Part shown: in pieces, positions 16,430-26,653 of the stretch
Layout of the letters: every line of letters begins with the position of its first letter
Numbering within the stretch: the first letter of the stretch is position 1
Source: Pelomicrobium methylotrophicum
GTDB lineage: Bacteria > Pseudomonadota > Gammaproteobacteria > Burkholderiales > UBA6910
Direction: 5' to 3'
Assembly: GCF_008014345.1 (NCBI RefSeq)
Contig: NZ_VPFL01000021.1
Span: 1-51,438, forward strand
Length of the DNA: 51,438 nucleotides
The notes under the pieces: model-generated
Seen by the model: the letters and a program-made list of their open reading frames with translations, nothing else
Told to the model about the DNA's origin: nothing
Databases searched by the model: none
Position numbers and translations under genes: made by a program

Positions 16430-17308
16430 CAACTGTTCCATCATGGCCTCGGCCTGGGAAGCGTAACCGCCGCCGAAAAGGCTCGCGTGGTTGAGGACGT
16501 GGTAGAGGTTGTAGAAGTCCTTGCGAACGCGGTAGCCCGGGTCGAGCGGATACGCTTCATCGTACGCGGCGTAGAACGCCGGGCCGAAGCCGCCGAAGAG
16601 CTCGGTCATGGCAAGATCCGCTTCCCGGTCGCCGTAGTACACGGCCGGATCGAAGACGACCGGCACTCCTTCCATGGTAAAGCCGTGATTCCCGCCCCAC
16701 AGGTCGCCGTGCAGGAGCGAAGGCTGCGGCGTGTACCCGCGGAACAGCGCGGGGAAACGGGCGAGGAGCTGACTGCCCAGCCGTTGCAGCCGCCCCCGGT
16801 AGCCCCGACGCGCGGCCAGCTCCAGCTGGAATCCGAGGCGCGCCTCGCGCCAGAACGCGATCCAATCGGTGGTCCACGGGTTGCGCTGGGGCGTCGAGCC
16901 GATCGTGTTGTCGCGCCGCCATCCGAAGCGTTCGGCGGTATGGCGGTGCATTCGGGCCAGGGCGGAACCCAGGGACGCCTGGGCATGCCGGTCGCCGCGC
17001 CCGAGCTCCAGGTATTCCAGCACTAAAAAGGCATGGGCACCGGCCACCCCGTGGGCGACGGGGCGCGGTGCCTTGACGGAATCGGAGGCCAGGATCTCCT
17101 CGAGGCCGGCCGCCTCGGCCTCGAACATGGTCGCTCGATCCGCCTGGTTGAGCTTCACGAAGTAACGGCGCCCGCCGCCTTCGACGCGGTACGCCTGATG
17201 GATGCACCCGCCGCCCAAGGGTTTCACCTGCTCGATGTGGAAGTCGGCACCTTCGGCCGCCGCAACGTGTCTGGCAATCGTGTTCCACAGCTCCTGCTGC
17301 GGGATCAT
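16412..17308 (-). CDS. Fructosamine kinase family protein
   Basis: A 298-residue protein of the fructosamine-3-kinase/aminoglycoside-phosphotransferase fold. The N-lobe has LGGGCIHQAY and FVKLN; the catalytic loop is LLHGDLWGGN and the metal site is FDPAVYYGDREADLAM. It resembles E. coli YniA over its whole length. The family phosphorylates ketosamines formed by glycation, starting their repair. ATG 17308 (MIPQQELW) matches the YniA start; a GTG at 17329 would add seven residues. Neither has a clear ribosome site. It lies 35 bp after argH on the same strand. Confidence 0.88.
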   Translation of the reverse strand: MIPQQELWNTIARHVAAAEGADFHIEQVKPLGGGCIHQAYRVEGGGRRYFVKLNQADRATMFEAEAAGLEEILASDSVKAPRPVAHGVAGAHAFLVLEYLELGRGDRHAQASLGSALARMHRHTAERFGWRRDNTIGSTPQRNPWTTDWIAFWREARLGFQLELAARRGYRGRLQRLGSQLLARFPALFRGYTPQPSLLHGDLWGGNHGFTMEGVPVVFDPAVYYGDREADLAMTELFGGFGPAFYAAYDEAYPLDPGYRVRKDFYNLYHVLNHASLFGGGYASQAEAMMEQLLAHLG

Positions 17309-17343
17309 GACAGAGGCATTTCTATTCACCCCATGGTAGATGC

Positions 17344-18735
17344 TCAGCCGAGGGACTCCCGCGCCTTGCGTACCGCCAAACGCACTTGCTCCGGCGCCGT
17401 GCCGCCCGCGTGGCGGCGGCTCGCCACCGATCCCTCCAGCGTGAGGACCTGATAGACGTCCTCGTCGATGTGGGAACAGAACTGCCGCAGTTCCTCGAGG
17501 GAGAGCTGCGCCAGGTCCGCACCTTGGTCCTCGGCGAAGCGTACCGCACGCGCCACCGCTTCGTGGGCGTCGCGAAATGCCACCCCCTTGCGCACGAGAT
17601 AATCGGCCAGGTCCGTGGCGGTGGCGTAGCCCTCCCGCGCCGCGGCCCGAAGGCGTTCGGCGTTGACCTTGAGCCCCGCCAGCATCTCGCGGAAGACCCG
17701 CAACGTGTCGGTCACCGTGTCCACCGCGTCGAACAGCGGCTCCTTATCCTCCTGGTTGTCCTTGTTGTAGGCGAGCGGCTGGGCTTTCATGAGAGTGAGC
17801 AGCGCGACCAGGTGGCCGGTTACCCGCGCCGTCTTGCCCCGCGCGAGCTCCGGCACGTCGGGATTTTTCTTCTGCGGCATGATGCTGGAGCCGGTGCAGA
17901 AGCGGTCGGGCAGCTCGATGAAGCCGAAGCGCGGGTTCATCCACAGGATCAGCTCCTCCGACAACCGCGACAGATGGGTCATGATGAGCGCCGCGCACGC
18001 CGCGAACTCCACTGCGAAGTCCCGGTCGGACACGGCGTCCAGGGAGTTTTCGCACAGTCCATCGAACCCGAGTTCTTGCGCCACCCGCTCCCGGTCGATG
18101 GGGAAGCTGGTCCCCGCCAGGGCGGCAGCGCCCAGCGGCAGCCGGTTCACGCGCCGGCGGCAATCGGCGAGCCGCTCGGCGTCCCGCTTGAGCATCTCGA
18201 AGTACGCCAGCAGGTGGTGTCCGAAGGTGACGGGCTGGGCCACTTGCAGGTGGGTGAAGCCTGGCATCACGGTGTCGGCATGGCGCTCGGCGAGCTCCAG
18301 CAGCACCCGCTGCAGGCTCTTAATCTCTTCCTGGATGAGGTCGATGGCGTCCCGCAGCCACAGCCGCACGTCGGTGGCGACCTGGTCGTTGCGCGAGCGC
18401 GCCGTGTGCAGCCGCTTGCCCGCGTCGCCCACGAGCTCGGTGAGCCGCTTCTCGATGTTCAGGTGCACATCTTCCAGATCGAGGGACCAGGGAAAGGTGC
18501 CGGCCTCGATTTCGGCCAGGATCGTCTGCATCCCTCGCTCGATGGCAGCGAGGTCCTCGGCGGACAGGATGCCGACCGAGTTCAGCATGCGGGCGTGGGC
18601 GAGGGAGCCTCGTATGTCGTGGTGGGCGAGGCGCCGGTCGAAGCCCACGGAGGCGGTGTAGCGCTTGACCAACTCGTCCACAGGCTCGGTAAAGCGCCCG
18701 GACCAGGGGTTGGGGTTTTTGGATCGATCTTGCAT
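17344..18735 (-). CDS. argH: Argininosuccinate lyase
   Basis: A 463-residue lyase that cleaves argininosuccinate into arginine and fumarate, the last step of arginine synthesis. The fumarase/aspartase-superfamily signature [12 protein letters not shown] lies near residue 283 and carries the catalytic Ser. TARSRNDQV near residue 110 and the [10 protein letters not shown] region with the His are also present. The length is normal. It is divergent from the sensor-kinase gene, with only 38 bp between the starts, an arrangement I know from other betaproteobacteria. Confidence 0.96.
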   Translation of the reverse strand: MQDRSKNPNPWSGRFTEPVDELVKRYTASVGFDRRLAHHDIRGSLAHARMLNSVGILSAEDLAAIERGMQTILAEIEAGTFPWSLDLEDVHLNIEKRLTELVGDAGKRLHTARSRNDQVATDVRLWLRDAIDLIQEEIKSLQRVLLELAERHADTVMPGFTHLQVAQPVTFGHHLLAYFEMLKRDAERLADCRRRVNRLPLGAAALAGTSFPIDRERVAQELGFDGLCENSLDAVSDRDFAVEFAACAALIMTHLSRLSEELILWMNPRFGFIELPDRFCTGSSIMPQKKNPDVPELARGKTARVTGHLVALLTLMKAQPLAYNKDNQEDKEPLFDAVDTVTDTLRVFREMLAGLKVNAERLRAAAREGYATATDLADYLVRKGVAFRDAHEAVARAVRFAEDQGADLAQLSLEELRQFCSHIDEDVYQVLTLEGSVASRRHAGGTAPEQVRLAVRKARESLG

Positions 18736-18773
18736 GGGTCGCCAACCTGGCGAAAAATAAGCGAATTCAGGAA

Positions 18774-19802
18774 ATGCCCAGTATAAATCAAAACCCCGGT
18801 GCAGCCTCCCTGCCTGACTTCCGCAACCTGGGAGTGATCGCCCGCGTGCTGGTGAGCGTGGAGCTGCTCGGCTTCGGCGTGGCGCTCGCCCGGGCTCCCC
18901 GGCTCGCCGACGCGGGTTCGGAGTTCGTCGTCATGTCGGCGGTGTTGCAGCCGGCGCTGATTCTCGTCATCGTGTTGCTGTACGCTTTTCAGCCGTGGCT
19001 CAAGCGCCTGCCCTATGCCGCCGGCGCCGTTTCGGTGGGGGCCTTGGCGCTCGTGGGCGTCACGCTGGTGCATGTGGCGGCCAGCGAGATCTTGGAGTCG
19101 CTGGCGGCGAACGCCATCGAGCGCCACTGGTTGTTCGCCCTGGTGGCGAGCGCGATGCTGCTTTTCTATTTCGACCTGCGCAGCCGGGCGCTGTCGCCCG
19201 CCCTCGCAGAAGCTAGGCTCCAGGCGCTGCAGGCGCGCATCCACCCTCACTTCCTCTTCAATAGCCTGAACGCGGTGCTAGGCATGATCCGGTCGGATCC
19301 CCGGCGCGCTGAGGCCGCCCTGGAGGACCTGGCGGAGCTGTTCCGGGCCCTCATGGCCGACAACCGCAAGCTGTCCACGCTGGAGCGTGAGGTGGAGCTG
19401 TGCCGCCAGTACCTGCAGATCGAGCAGCTGCGGCTCGGCCCCAGGCTACGGGTGGAATGGCACACCGAGCAAATGCCGGCCGAGGCCCTGGTGCCGCCGC
19501 TCACGCTGCAGCCGCTCGTCGAGAACGCGGTGTACCATGGTATCGAACCGGCCAAGCAGCCGGGGACCATCGAAATCCGCATCTACCGCCAAAACAACCA
19601 GGTGCACGCGGTATTGCGCAACCCCTACCAGCCGGGCAGCGGTCACCACTCGGGCAACCGGATGGCGCTCAGCAACATCCGCGAACGGCTGGCGCTGCAT
19701 TTCGACGCCGAGGCCACCCTTTCCACCCGCGAGGCCGAGGGCGTCTACGAAGTCCATATCGTGCTGCCCTACCGACAGGGGCCACAGCATGAGCAGCGGT
19801 GA
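18774..19802 (+). CDS. algZ: LytS/AlgZ-type membrane sensor histidine kinase
   Basis: A 342-residue sensor kinase. About four hydrophobic segments lie between residues 20 and 135, followed by the His_kinase domain of the LytS/YehU type with [10 protein letters not shown] at 157-166, the phospho-acceptor region. The ATPase part carries [16 protein letters not shown] (N box) and a G box around SNIRERL. It is the partner of the response regulator that overlaps it by 14 bp. The pair resembles AlgZ (FimS)/AlgR, also found next to argH and hemC in other proteobacteria; the signal it senses is unknown. Confidence 0.88.
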   Translation: MPSINQNPGAASLPDFRNLGVIARVLVSVELLGFGVALARAPRLADAGSEFVVMSAVLQPALILVIVLLYAFQPWLKRLPYAAGAVSVGALALVGVTLVHVAASEILESLAANAIERHWLFALVASAMLLFYFDLRSRALSPALAEARLQALQARIHPHFLFNSLNAVLGMIRSDPRRAEAALEDLAELFRALMADNRKLSTLEREVELCRQYLQIEQLRLGPRLRVEWHTEQMPAEALVPPLTLQPLVENAVYHGIEPAKQPGTIEIRIYRQNNQVHAVLRNPYQPGSGHHSGNRMALSNIRERLALHFDAEATLSTREAEGVYEVHIVLPYRQGPQHEQR

Positions 19803-20553
19803 AGAAGCGCTCAGGATTCTGATCGTCGACGACGAGGCCTTGGCCCGGGCCCGGCTGAGGGACCTGCTGACCGACTGCGCGGAGAAGATACCGCTGGAGA
19901 TCGTGGGGGAGGCCGCGAGCGGCATCGAGGCGCTCAAGCGACTGGACGAGCAGCCGGCCGACGTGGTGCTGCTCGATATCCGCATGCCGGAGATGGACGG
20001 CATCGAGCTGGCTCAGCACCTGATGAAGCTTCCCGATCCGCCGGCGGTGATCTTCACGACCGCCTACGACGCCTACGCGCTGCGGGCGTTCGACGTCCAT
20101 GCGCTGGATTACCTGCTCAAGCCGGTGCGGCTGGGGCGGTTGTTCGATGCGCTGACCCGCGCCCGCTCCATCACGCCGCTGCGTATCGAGATCCTGCAAC
20201 AGTTGGCACGGCGCCCAAGGGGACACTTGTCGATTCAGGAGCGCGGGCGCGTGCACTTGATCCCGGTAGAGTCCATCCTGTATCTCAAGGCCGAGCTCAA
20301 GTACGTGACGGTCCGCACGCGCGAGCGCGAGTTCCTCATCGAGGAGTCGCTCTCGAGGCTGGAGGAGGAGTTCGCCGACCGGTTCCTGCGCATCCACCGC
20401 AACTGTCTGGTGGCCAAGGACGCCATCAGCGGGTTCGAGAAAATGGCCGCCGACGGCGAGGGCAACTGGGCGGTCGTGATCAAGGACCTGAACGAGAAGC
20501 TGCCTGTGTCGCGTCGCCAGTGGTCGGTGGTGAAGGCCTTCATGGACCGTTGA
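19789..20553 (+). CDS. algR: LytTR-family response regulator (AlgR-like)
   Basis: A 254-residue regulator. The receiver domain (about 8-125) has acidic residues in IVDDE and phospho-acceptor Asp63 in LLDIRMPEMD, followed by the conserved Lys in DYLLKPV. The C-terminal LytTR DNA-binding domain is at about 150-250 (RIHRNCLV, LPVSRRQW). ATG 19789 follows AGGGG and lies inside the kinase 3' end. Its stop is only three bases from the stop of the convergent ppc gene. Confidence 0.92.
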   Translation: MSSGEEALRILIVDDEALARARLRDLLTDCAEKIPLEIVGEAASGIEALKRLDEQPADVVLLDIRMPEMDGIELAQHLMKLPDPPAVIFTTAYDAYALRAFDVHALDYLLKPVRLGRLFDALTRARSITPLRIEILQQLARRPRGHLSIQERGRVHLIPVESILYLKAELKYVTVRTREREFLIEESLSRLEEEFADRFLRIHRNCLVAKDAISGFEKMAADGEGNWAVVIKDLNEKLPVSRRQWSVVKAFMDR

Positions 20554-20556
20554 CGC

Positions 20557-23328
20557 TCACCCGCTGTTGCGCAGTGCCGAGGCCACGCCGTTGATGGTGA
20601 TGTGGATCGCGCGCTTGACCGTCGGATCGGCGTCGCCCGCCCGGTGCCGCCGCAGCAGCTCCACCTGCAGGTGGTTCAGGGGATCGATGTAGGGAGCCCG
20701 GTTGCGCAGGCTGCGGGCGAGCGCCGGATTGTCTTCCAGGAGTTCCCGGTGACCGGTGACGGCGAACAGGTACGAAAGCGTCTTCTGCCACTCGCTGCGG
20801 ATGCGCCCGAACACATGCTCGCGCAGCTTCGCGTCTTGCACGAGGCCAGCGTAGCGGGAAGCGATGGCCATGTCGGACTTGGCCAGCACCTGGTCCATGT
20901 TGGAGAGCAGCGTGCTGAAGAAAGCCCACTCGCGATACATGGCCTGCAGCCGCTCGAGCCCAGGCTCGCCGTGGCGCGCCAGGTAAGCCTCCACGGCGCT
21001 GCCGAACCCGTACCAGCCGGGCAGCAGCATCCGCGCCAGGCTCCAACTGAACACCCATGGAATCGCGCGTAGGTCCTCGATGCGATCCGAGCGGCTGCGC
21101 GAGGCCGGCCGGCTGCCGATGTTGAGCTCCGACAGCTCCCGGATCGGCGTGGCGGCGCGGAAGAACTCCTCGAATCCCGGCGTCTCGTAGACGAGGCTCC
21201 GGTAGGCGCGGTACGCGGCCTCGGAGATTTCCTCCATCGCTTCGTGATATTCCGGCGCTCGGTCGGTGGCATGGCCATCGGCAAGGAGCGTCGCCTCCAG
21301 CGTGGCGGCGATCAGGGTCTCCAGATTGCGCCGCCCGATGTGGGGGTCGGAATACTTGGACCCGATCACCTCGCCCTGTTCCGTGATGCGGATCTGGCCG
21401 GTCACCGCCCCCGGCGGCTGGGCCTTGATAGCCTGGTAGCTGGGGCCTCCGCCCCGGCCTACGGTGCCGCCGCGGCCGTGGAACAGCCTTAAGGCCACGC
21501 CGTGGCGCCTGAAGACTTCCACCAGCGCCACCTGGGCCTTGTACAGCTCCCAGTTGGAGGTCAGGAAGCCGCCGTCTTTGTTGCTGTCGGAGTAGCCCAG
21601 CATCACCTCCTGCACCTCCCCGCGGCTCACGAGCAGCGCCCGATACCAAGGGAGCGAGAACAGCGTTTCCATGATCGAGGGACAGCGCCGCAGGTCGGCG
21701 ATGGTCTCGAACAGCGGCACCAAGTTCATTTCGGAGCGCGGCGCGGGGCCCGGCGCGAGCAGCCCCACCTCTTTGAGCAGCAAGGCCACTTCCAGCAGGT
21801 CGCTCACGTCGTCGGTTTTCGAGACGATATAGGTGGGCACGGCGTCGGGGCCGAAGCGGCGCCGAATCTCCGCCGCGGTGCGCAGCACCGCCAGCTCTTC
21901 CCGGGTCGTCTCGCTGTAGTCGAGGAAGGGGGAGGTGAGGGGACGCGGGCTCGCGAGCTCCGCGAGCAACAGCGCCCGCCGCTGCGTCTCGCTCAGGGCC
22001 AAGTAGTCCGCCGTGCCCGCCCGCTCGAAGAGCTCGGCCACCACCTGCTGATGCATGCCGCTGTGCTGGCGCAGATCAACGGGCGCCAGATGGAAGCCGA
22101 ACACCCGCGCGGCGCAGCGCAGCCGGCGCAGTCGTCCGCGGGCGATGAGCCGGGAGCCGTTGCGGCGCAGCGACTCGTCCAGCACGTCGAGATCGGCCAC
22201 CAGCTCGTTCGCCGAATTGTACGGTGGGGCGTCCCCTACGGGGTGGCGCTCCAGCACCACATGGCCGAAGGCCTTGGCGGTGGCGGCAAGCCGGGCGTAG
22301 ATGCCAATCAGGGCCCGCCGGTAGAGCTCGTCGGAGCGCCCCACGGCCCGGTCGGGGGATGCCTCGGCCAGGCGCTCGAGCTCAGGCGTCGCCCCCGTAA
22401 GCCGCGTGGACATGGAAAGCTCCGCTCCCAGACGGTGGGTTTCACCCAGCAGGAAATCCATCGCCAACGCGTTTTGGCTGCGGAGCGCATGCTCCAGCAT
22501 CCGGGCGGTCACGAAGGGATTGCCGTCCCGGTCGCCTCCGATCCAGCTTCCGATGCGGAAAAAGGGCGGCAGCGGCGCGTCTTCCTCGCGTCCGTAATGT
22601 TGGCTGAGCAGGTCTTCCAGCTCCGCGTAGAGGCGCGGCACCTGCTCGAGAAACGTGTGCCGGTAGTAGGCGAGGCTGTTCTCGATCTCATCCTCGACGT
22701 TGAGCCGAGTGAGCCGCAGCAGCCGCGTCTGCCACAGCGTCAGCACCGCCCGCCGCAGCGCTTCCTCGTTTTCCGCGAGCTCCTCGGGCGTGAGCGCCTC
22801 CCGCGAGCGCTCGGCGAGCAGGCGGGCGATATCGAGCTGGCGGTTCAGGATGCTTTGCCGTTGCACCTCGGTGGGATGGGCCGTCAGCACCGGCGCGACA
22901 AGGGCCCGTTCGAAAAACGCCGTCACTCGCTCGGCCGGTACGCCTGCCTCCTTAAGCCGCTCCACGGCCCGGGCGACGCTGCCGTCCTGGTGGGGGGAGC
23001 CTGCCATCGCGTGGGCCCGGCGGCGCCGGTTGTGGTGCTGGTCTTCCGCGATATTGGCCAGCTGGCTAAAAAACCCGAAGGCGCGCACCACCACGATGGT
23101 TTCCCGGTGGGACAGCCCGTTGAGGATGGCCTCCAGGTCCCGGCGCGCTTCGGGGTCGTCCTCCCGGCGGAAGCGGATGGCCGTCTTGCGGATCGATTCG
23201 ATCAGCTCGAACGCCGCTTCCCCCTCCTGGGCGCGCAGCGTGTCCCCCAGGATGCGCCCGAGCAGGCGGATGTCTTCGCGGAGCGGCAGGTCCTTGTCCA
23301 CCGCTCCTTCCGCAAGGGGCGTGTTCAT
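20557..23328 (-). CDS. ppc: Phosphoenolpyruvate carboxylase
   Basis: A 923-residue enzyme fixing bicarbonate onto PEP to make oxaloacetate. Signature 1 is TAHPTEVQRQS with catalytic His151. The glycine-rich loop FHGRGGTVGRGGGP lies near residue 600, and NIGSRPASR near residue 730. The C-terminus is NSG, as expected for the allosteric site end. The frame stays open far upstream, but homology begins at ATG 23328 (MNTPLAEG), which has TCCGGAA upstream. Long opposite-strand frames over this gene are codon-bias shadows. Confidence 0.96.
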   Translation of the reverse strand: MNTPLAEGAVDKDLPLREDIRLLGRILGDTLRAQEGEAAFELIESIRKTAIRFRREDDPEARRDLEAILNGLSHRETIVVVRAFGFFSQLANIAEDQHHNRRRRAHAMAGSPHQDGSVARAVERLKEAGVPAERVTAFFERALVAPVLTAHPTEVQRQSILNRQLDIARLLAERSREALTPEELAENEEALRRAVLTLWQTRLLRLTRLNVEDEIENSLAYYRHTFLEQVPRLYAELEDLLSQHYGREEDAPLPPFFRIGSWIGGDRDGNPFVTARMLEHALRSQNALAMDFLLGETHRLGAELSMSTRLTGATPELERLAEASPDRAVGRSDELYRRALIGIYARLAATAKAFGHVVLERHPVGDAPPYNSANELVADLDVLDESLRRNGSRLIARGRLRRLRCAARVFGFHLAPVDLRQHSGMHQQVVAELFERAGTADYLALSETQRRALLLAELASPRPLTSPFLDYSETTREELAVLRTAAEIRRRFGPDAVPTYIVSKTDDVSDLLEVALLLKEVGLLAPGPAPRSEMNLVPLFETIADLRRCPSIMETLFSLPWYRALLVSRGEVQEVMLGYSDSNKDGGFLTSNWELYKAQVALVEVFRRHGVALRLFHGRGGTVGRGGGPSYQAIKAQPPGAVTGQIRITEQGEVIGSKYSDPHIGRRNLETLIAATLEATLLADGHATDRAPEYHEAMEEISEAAYRAYRSLVYETPGFEEFFRAATPIRELSELNIGSRPASRSRSDRIEDLRAIPWVFSWSLARMLLPGWYGFGSAVEAYLARHGEPGLERLQAMYREWAFFSTLLSNMDQVLAKSDMAIASRYAGLVQDAKLREHVFGRIRSEWQKTLSYLFAVTGHRELLEDNPALARSLRNRAPYIDPLNHLQVELLRRHRAGDADPTVKRAIHITINGVASALRNSG

Positions 23329-23721
23329 TGATCGTTCCGGAGGATGATGGGCCGGCGGGCGCTGCCCGGAAGAGCAGTGCGTTGCGGGGAGTCCTCTTGG
23401 CCCTCGGGAGGTGTCACCCCGTCCGCGGGCGCGCCGGAGCGTGGAGCAGGGGCCGCCGGAGGGCGGAAGAGGGGCCCCAGCGTTTCGCTGGGGATGCGAC
23501 CGCGGAGGTGCGCATTGCCCGCGGGGTGCGGCGCGCCATTGCCCCGGGGAAGGGGTGGGGGCCCCTTCCCTTCCCCCATGGCCGGGTCGCACCTCCGCCC
23601 TTCGGGCGCAGGCACTGCTCCGCCGTCCGCGGGCACCGGAGAGGCCGCGAGCCCCCATGCTAAAATCAATTTCCTGTAGCCCACCCTGCGCGCTCCAAGC
23701 GTTTCCTTCGAAGGCTGCCCA
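23329..23721. repeat. GC-rich intergenic region with several hairpins between ppc and hemC
   Basis: No convincing gene is seen in this 393-bp divergent region. It holds an 8-bp perfect hairpin CCCCAGCG-TTT-CGCTGGGG (23475-23493), a 9-bp hairpin GGGAAGGGG/CCCCTTCCC (23547-23570) and an 11-bp inverted repeat GCGGAGGTGCG (23502-23512) / CGCACCTCCGC (23588-23598). It also has two copies of a CCGTCCGCGGGC segment near 23420 and 23620. A likely hemC -10 (TAAAAT) lies near 23661. Confidence 0.55.
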
Positions 23722-24681
23722 TTGGACTCCGACCGCGGACCCCGTCCAGAGTCGCCTGTTCTCGACCGCATCGTCGTTGCCACGCGGGAGAGCGCGCTCG
23801 CCCTGTGGCAGGCGCGTCACGTGGTCGACCGGCTCAGGGCATTATACCCGTGGATGGAACTGGTCATTCACGGCATGACCACCCAGGGCGATCGGATCCT
23901 GGAAACGCCGCTGGCCTTGATTGGCGGTAAGGGCCTGTTTGTGAAAGAGTTGGAAGTGGCGCTCGCGCGCGGCGAGGCGGACATCGCCGTGCACTCCATG
24001 AAGGACGTGCCGATGACGCTGCCGGAGGGCTTCGAGATCGCCGCCATCACCGAGCGTGAAGACCCGCGCGACGCGTTCGTCTCCAACGCTTATGCCAGCC
24101 TGGCCGAACTGCCGGCAGGGGCGGTGGTGGGCACTTCCAGCCTGCGGCGGCAGAGCCAGATCAAGGCCCGCTTTCCACACCTTGAGGTGAGGACGCTGCG
24201 CGGCAACGTCCACACGCGGCTGCGCAAGCTGGACGAGGGCCAGTACGACGCGGTGATCCTGGCGGCGGCGGGGTTGAAGCGCCTGGGCCTTGCGGCACGC
24301 ATCACGGCGCTGTTGACGCCCGAGCAAAGCCTCCCTGCCGCGGGCCAGGGGGCGCTGGGCATCGAATGCCGCGCCGGCCGCCCGGAGCTCGCCCAGCTCC
24401 TGGCCCCCCTCAACCATGCCGAGACGGCGGCGTGTGTGCGCGCCGAGCGGGCCATGAGCCGGGCCCTGGCCGGCAGTTGCCATGTGCCGCTCGGAAGCTA
24501 TGCGCAGCTCGCCGACGGGCGGCTCAAACTGCGCGGGTTCGTGGCGAGCCCCGACGGCTCGTCCCTGGTGGAGGCTGAAGAGACGGGCGATCCGGCGGCG
24601 CCGGAGGCGTTGGGGCTCGCAGTGGCCGCGAGCCTCCGCGCCCGCGGTGCAGGACAGATCCTAGCGGCGCTGGACGCTTGA
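23722..24681 (+). CDS. hemC: Porphobilinogen deaminase (hydroxymethylbilane synthase)
   Basis: A 319-residue enzyme that condenses four porphobilinogens into hydroxymethylbilane. Conserved pieces are [11 protein letters not shown] (21-31), the KDVPMTLP segment (94-101), GTSSLRRQ (137-143) and the dipyrromethane-cofactor Cys253 in [10 protein letters not shown]. The start is most likely TTG 23722, with GAAGG upstream; no ATG fits before the homology. It is the first gene of hemC-hemD-hemX-hemY. Confidence 0.95.
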   Translation: MDSDRGPRPESPVLDRIVVATRESALALWQARHVVDRLRALYPWMELVIHGMTTQGDRILETPLALIGGKGLFVKELEVALARGEADIAVHSMKDVPMTLPEGFEIAAITEREDPRDAFVSNAYASLAELPAGAVVGTSSLRRQSQIKARFPHLEVRTLRGNVHTRLRKLDEGQYDAVILAAAGLKRLGLAARITALLTPEQSLPAAGQGALGIECRAGRPELAQLLAPLNHAETAACVRAERAMSRALAGSCHVPLGSYAQLADGRLKLRGFVASPDGSSLVEAEETGDPAAPEALGLAVAASLRARGAGQILAALDA

Positions 24682-24701
24682 GAGAAAAGGGGGTTCCAGC
24701 T

Positions 24702-25529
24702 GTGCCGCACGCCCCATGGGAAACGGAAAAACCCCTCGCCGGGCTGGGCATCGCGGTGACTCGTCCCGTCCATCAGGCGGATGAGCTGGTGGCACTCATC
24801 CGCGCTGCCGGCGGTGTGCCCGTGCTATGCCCGGCGCTGGAGATTCAAGATGTGGAGGATCTGGGGCCTCTTGTCGCCCTGATCGATCGCCTGGAGACAT
24901 TCGACCTGGCCATCTTCATCAGCCCCAATGCGGTGGCGAAAGCAATGAACCTGATCCGGGCGCGGTCCACGCGTTGGCCTGCCGGTCTGCGAATCGCGGC
25001 CATCGGCAAGGGCTCGGCGCGCGAGCTGGCCAAGTTCGGCGTGACGGAAGTCATCGCTCCGGCTGCCCGGTTTGACAGCGAGGCGCTGCTGGAACTGCCG
25101 CCACTCAAGGACGTGGCCGGCAAGCGCGTGATCATCTTCCGTGGCGACGGAGGACGCGAGCTCTTGGGCGATACGCTGGTTGCCCGCGGGGCGCGCATCG
25201 AATACGCTGAATGCTACCGACGCACGCGGCCCCGCGGCGGCGCGGCGAACCTGCTGCGGGCTTGGGCACGTAACGAGCTCGCGGCGGTCACCGTCACCAG
25301 CAGCGAGGCATTGCACAACCTGTTCGACATGGTGGGCGCCCTCGGCCAGCAGTGGCTGAAGAAGACACCTCTATTCGTGCCCCATGAGCGCATCGCGGCC
25401 GCGGCCCGCGCGTTAGGCATCGACCAGGTCATCGTGACCGATCCGGGTGATGAGGGCCTCGTGCGCGGGATCGTCGAATGGTTCCGCAACAAACGGGGCG
25501 TCGTTGCCCCCGAGAACAAGCCATCATGA
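24702..25529 (+). CDS. hemD: Uroporphyrinogen-III synthase
   Basis: A 275-residue two-domain protein. The opening GLGIAVTRPVHQADELVALI, FISPNAV, IIFRGDGGRELL and VTVTSSEALHNL are typical of HemD, which closes and inverts ring D of hydroxymethylbilane. GTG 24702 follows AAAGGGGG and is preferred to a TTG at 24678 that would overlap hemC. The stop overlaps the hemX ATG (ATGA). Confidence 0.92.
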   Translation: MPHAPWETEKPLAGLGIAVTRPVHQADELVALIRAAGGVPVLCPALEIQDVEDLGPLVALIDRLETFDLAIFISPNAVAKAMNLIRARSTRWPAGLRIAAIGKGSARELAKFGVTEVIAPAARFDSEALLELPPLKDVAGKRVIIFRGDGGRELLGDTLVARGARIEYAECYRRTRPRGGAANLLRAWARNELAAVTVTSSEALHNLFDMVGALGQQWLKKTPLFVPHERIAAAARALGIDQVIVTDPGDEGLVRGIVEWFRNKRGVVAPENKPS

Positions 25530-26653
25530 CCGATACCAGCGAATCCAGGCCGCCGGCGGAGAGCGCAGCCGGCGCACCTCCAGTGCAACCCCCGCCGTCA
25601 CCGGACACGAAAGAGGCCCCGCCGCCGGAGGCTGCCGGCGGAGCGACGTCGCGGCGGCCGTGGTCGCGGTGGTACCTGCACCCGGCCGTATTCCTTGCCC
25701 TCGTGGCCTTGATCCTGACCGGCTGGGACGCGTGGCAGACCCGCCTGCAGATGGACCAATTGCGCCACGACTTGGCAATTCGCCTCGCGGACGCCGACAC
25801 GGCGCTGGGCGAGAGCCGGGCAATGGCCATGCGAGCGGAGGCCGCCGTCCGGGAGTTGTCGAGCAAGCTGTCGGCGGTGGAAGCGCAGCTGGCCGAGTCC
25901 CAGAGCCAGCAGGCAGCGCTGGAGGTGCTCTACCAGGAGCTTTCCCGCAACCGAGACGAGACGGCGCTGGCGGAAGTGGAGCACCTCATCCAGATCGCGA
26001 ACCAGCAGTTGGTGCTGGCCGGCAATGTAAACACGGCGCTGGTGGCGCTGCGCAATGCAGAAGCCAGGCTCGTTCGCCTCGACCGGCCCCAGTTCGCCTC
26101 GCTCAAGAGGGCCGTCGCCTCGGCCATCCAGAAGCTCGAAGGTCTTCCCTACGTGGACATCGAAGGATTGAGCGGGCGGCTGGAAGCGCTCATCCGCCGT
26201 GTCGACGCGCTGCCGCTGGCCGCCCACGCTCGGCCGCAGCCCCAACCCTCGCCCCCGCTCGAAGTCAGCGGCAAGCCGTGGCTCGACTTCCTGCGCCTGG
26301 CGTGGCACGACCTTAAGGACCTGGTGCGGATCCAGAAAATGGATGAACCCGCGCTGCCGCTGCTTGCGCCCGAGCAAAGCTTTTTCCTGCGGGAGAACGT
26401 GAAGCTGCGGCTGCTGTCCGCCCGGCTCGCGCTGCTCGCTCGCGACGAGGCGACCTATCGCGCCGATCTCGCCGCCGCCGAGGATTGGCTCAAGCGCTAC
26501 TTCGACACCAAGGCGCGTGGCGTGGCGGAAGCGGTGGCGGAGGTCGGAGAGCTCGCGCAGGCGAGCTTGAGCGTGGATTTGCCCGACATTTCCGCCCTGC
26601 TGGAGGCGGTGCGCAACGTGCACCTCGGGGGGGGCGACGGGAGGGGGCGATGA
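25526..26653 (+). CDS. hemX: HemX-like membrane protein
   Basis: A 375-residue protein: a Pro/Ala/Glu-rich cytoplasmic N-terminus of about 55 residues, one membrane segment (about 58-72, VFLALVALILTGW), then a coiled-coil stretch (about 80-150) and an alpha-helical periplasmic domain with FLRENVKLRLLSARLALL. This is the HemX layout. Its exact role is unsettled; it is often encoded with hemD and hemY. It overlaps both neighbours by ATGA junctions. Confidence 0.88.
   Translation: MTDTSESRPPAESAAGAPPVQPPPSPDTKEAPPPEAAGGATSRRPWSRWYLHPAVFLALVALILTGWDAWQTRLQMDQLRHDLAIRLADADTALGESRAMAMRAEAAVRELSSKLSAVEAQLAESQSQQAALEVLYQELSRNRDETALAEVEHLIQIANQQLVLAGNVNTALVALRNAEARLVRLDRPQFASLKRAVASAIQKLEGLPYVDIEGLSGRLEALIRRVDALPLAAHARPQPQPSPPLEVSGKPWLDFLRLAWHDLKDLVRIQKMDEPALPLLAPEQSFFLRENVKLRLLSARLALLARDEATYRADLAAAEDWLKRYFDTKARGVAEAVAEVGELAQASLSVDLPDISALLEAVRNVHLGGGDGRGR

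Noticed and set aside
21502-23331. 609-codon plus-strand frame opposite ppc
   Set aside because: Antisense codon-bias shadow of PEP carboxylase; composition is low-complexity and no motif is seen.
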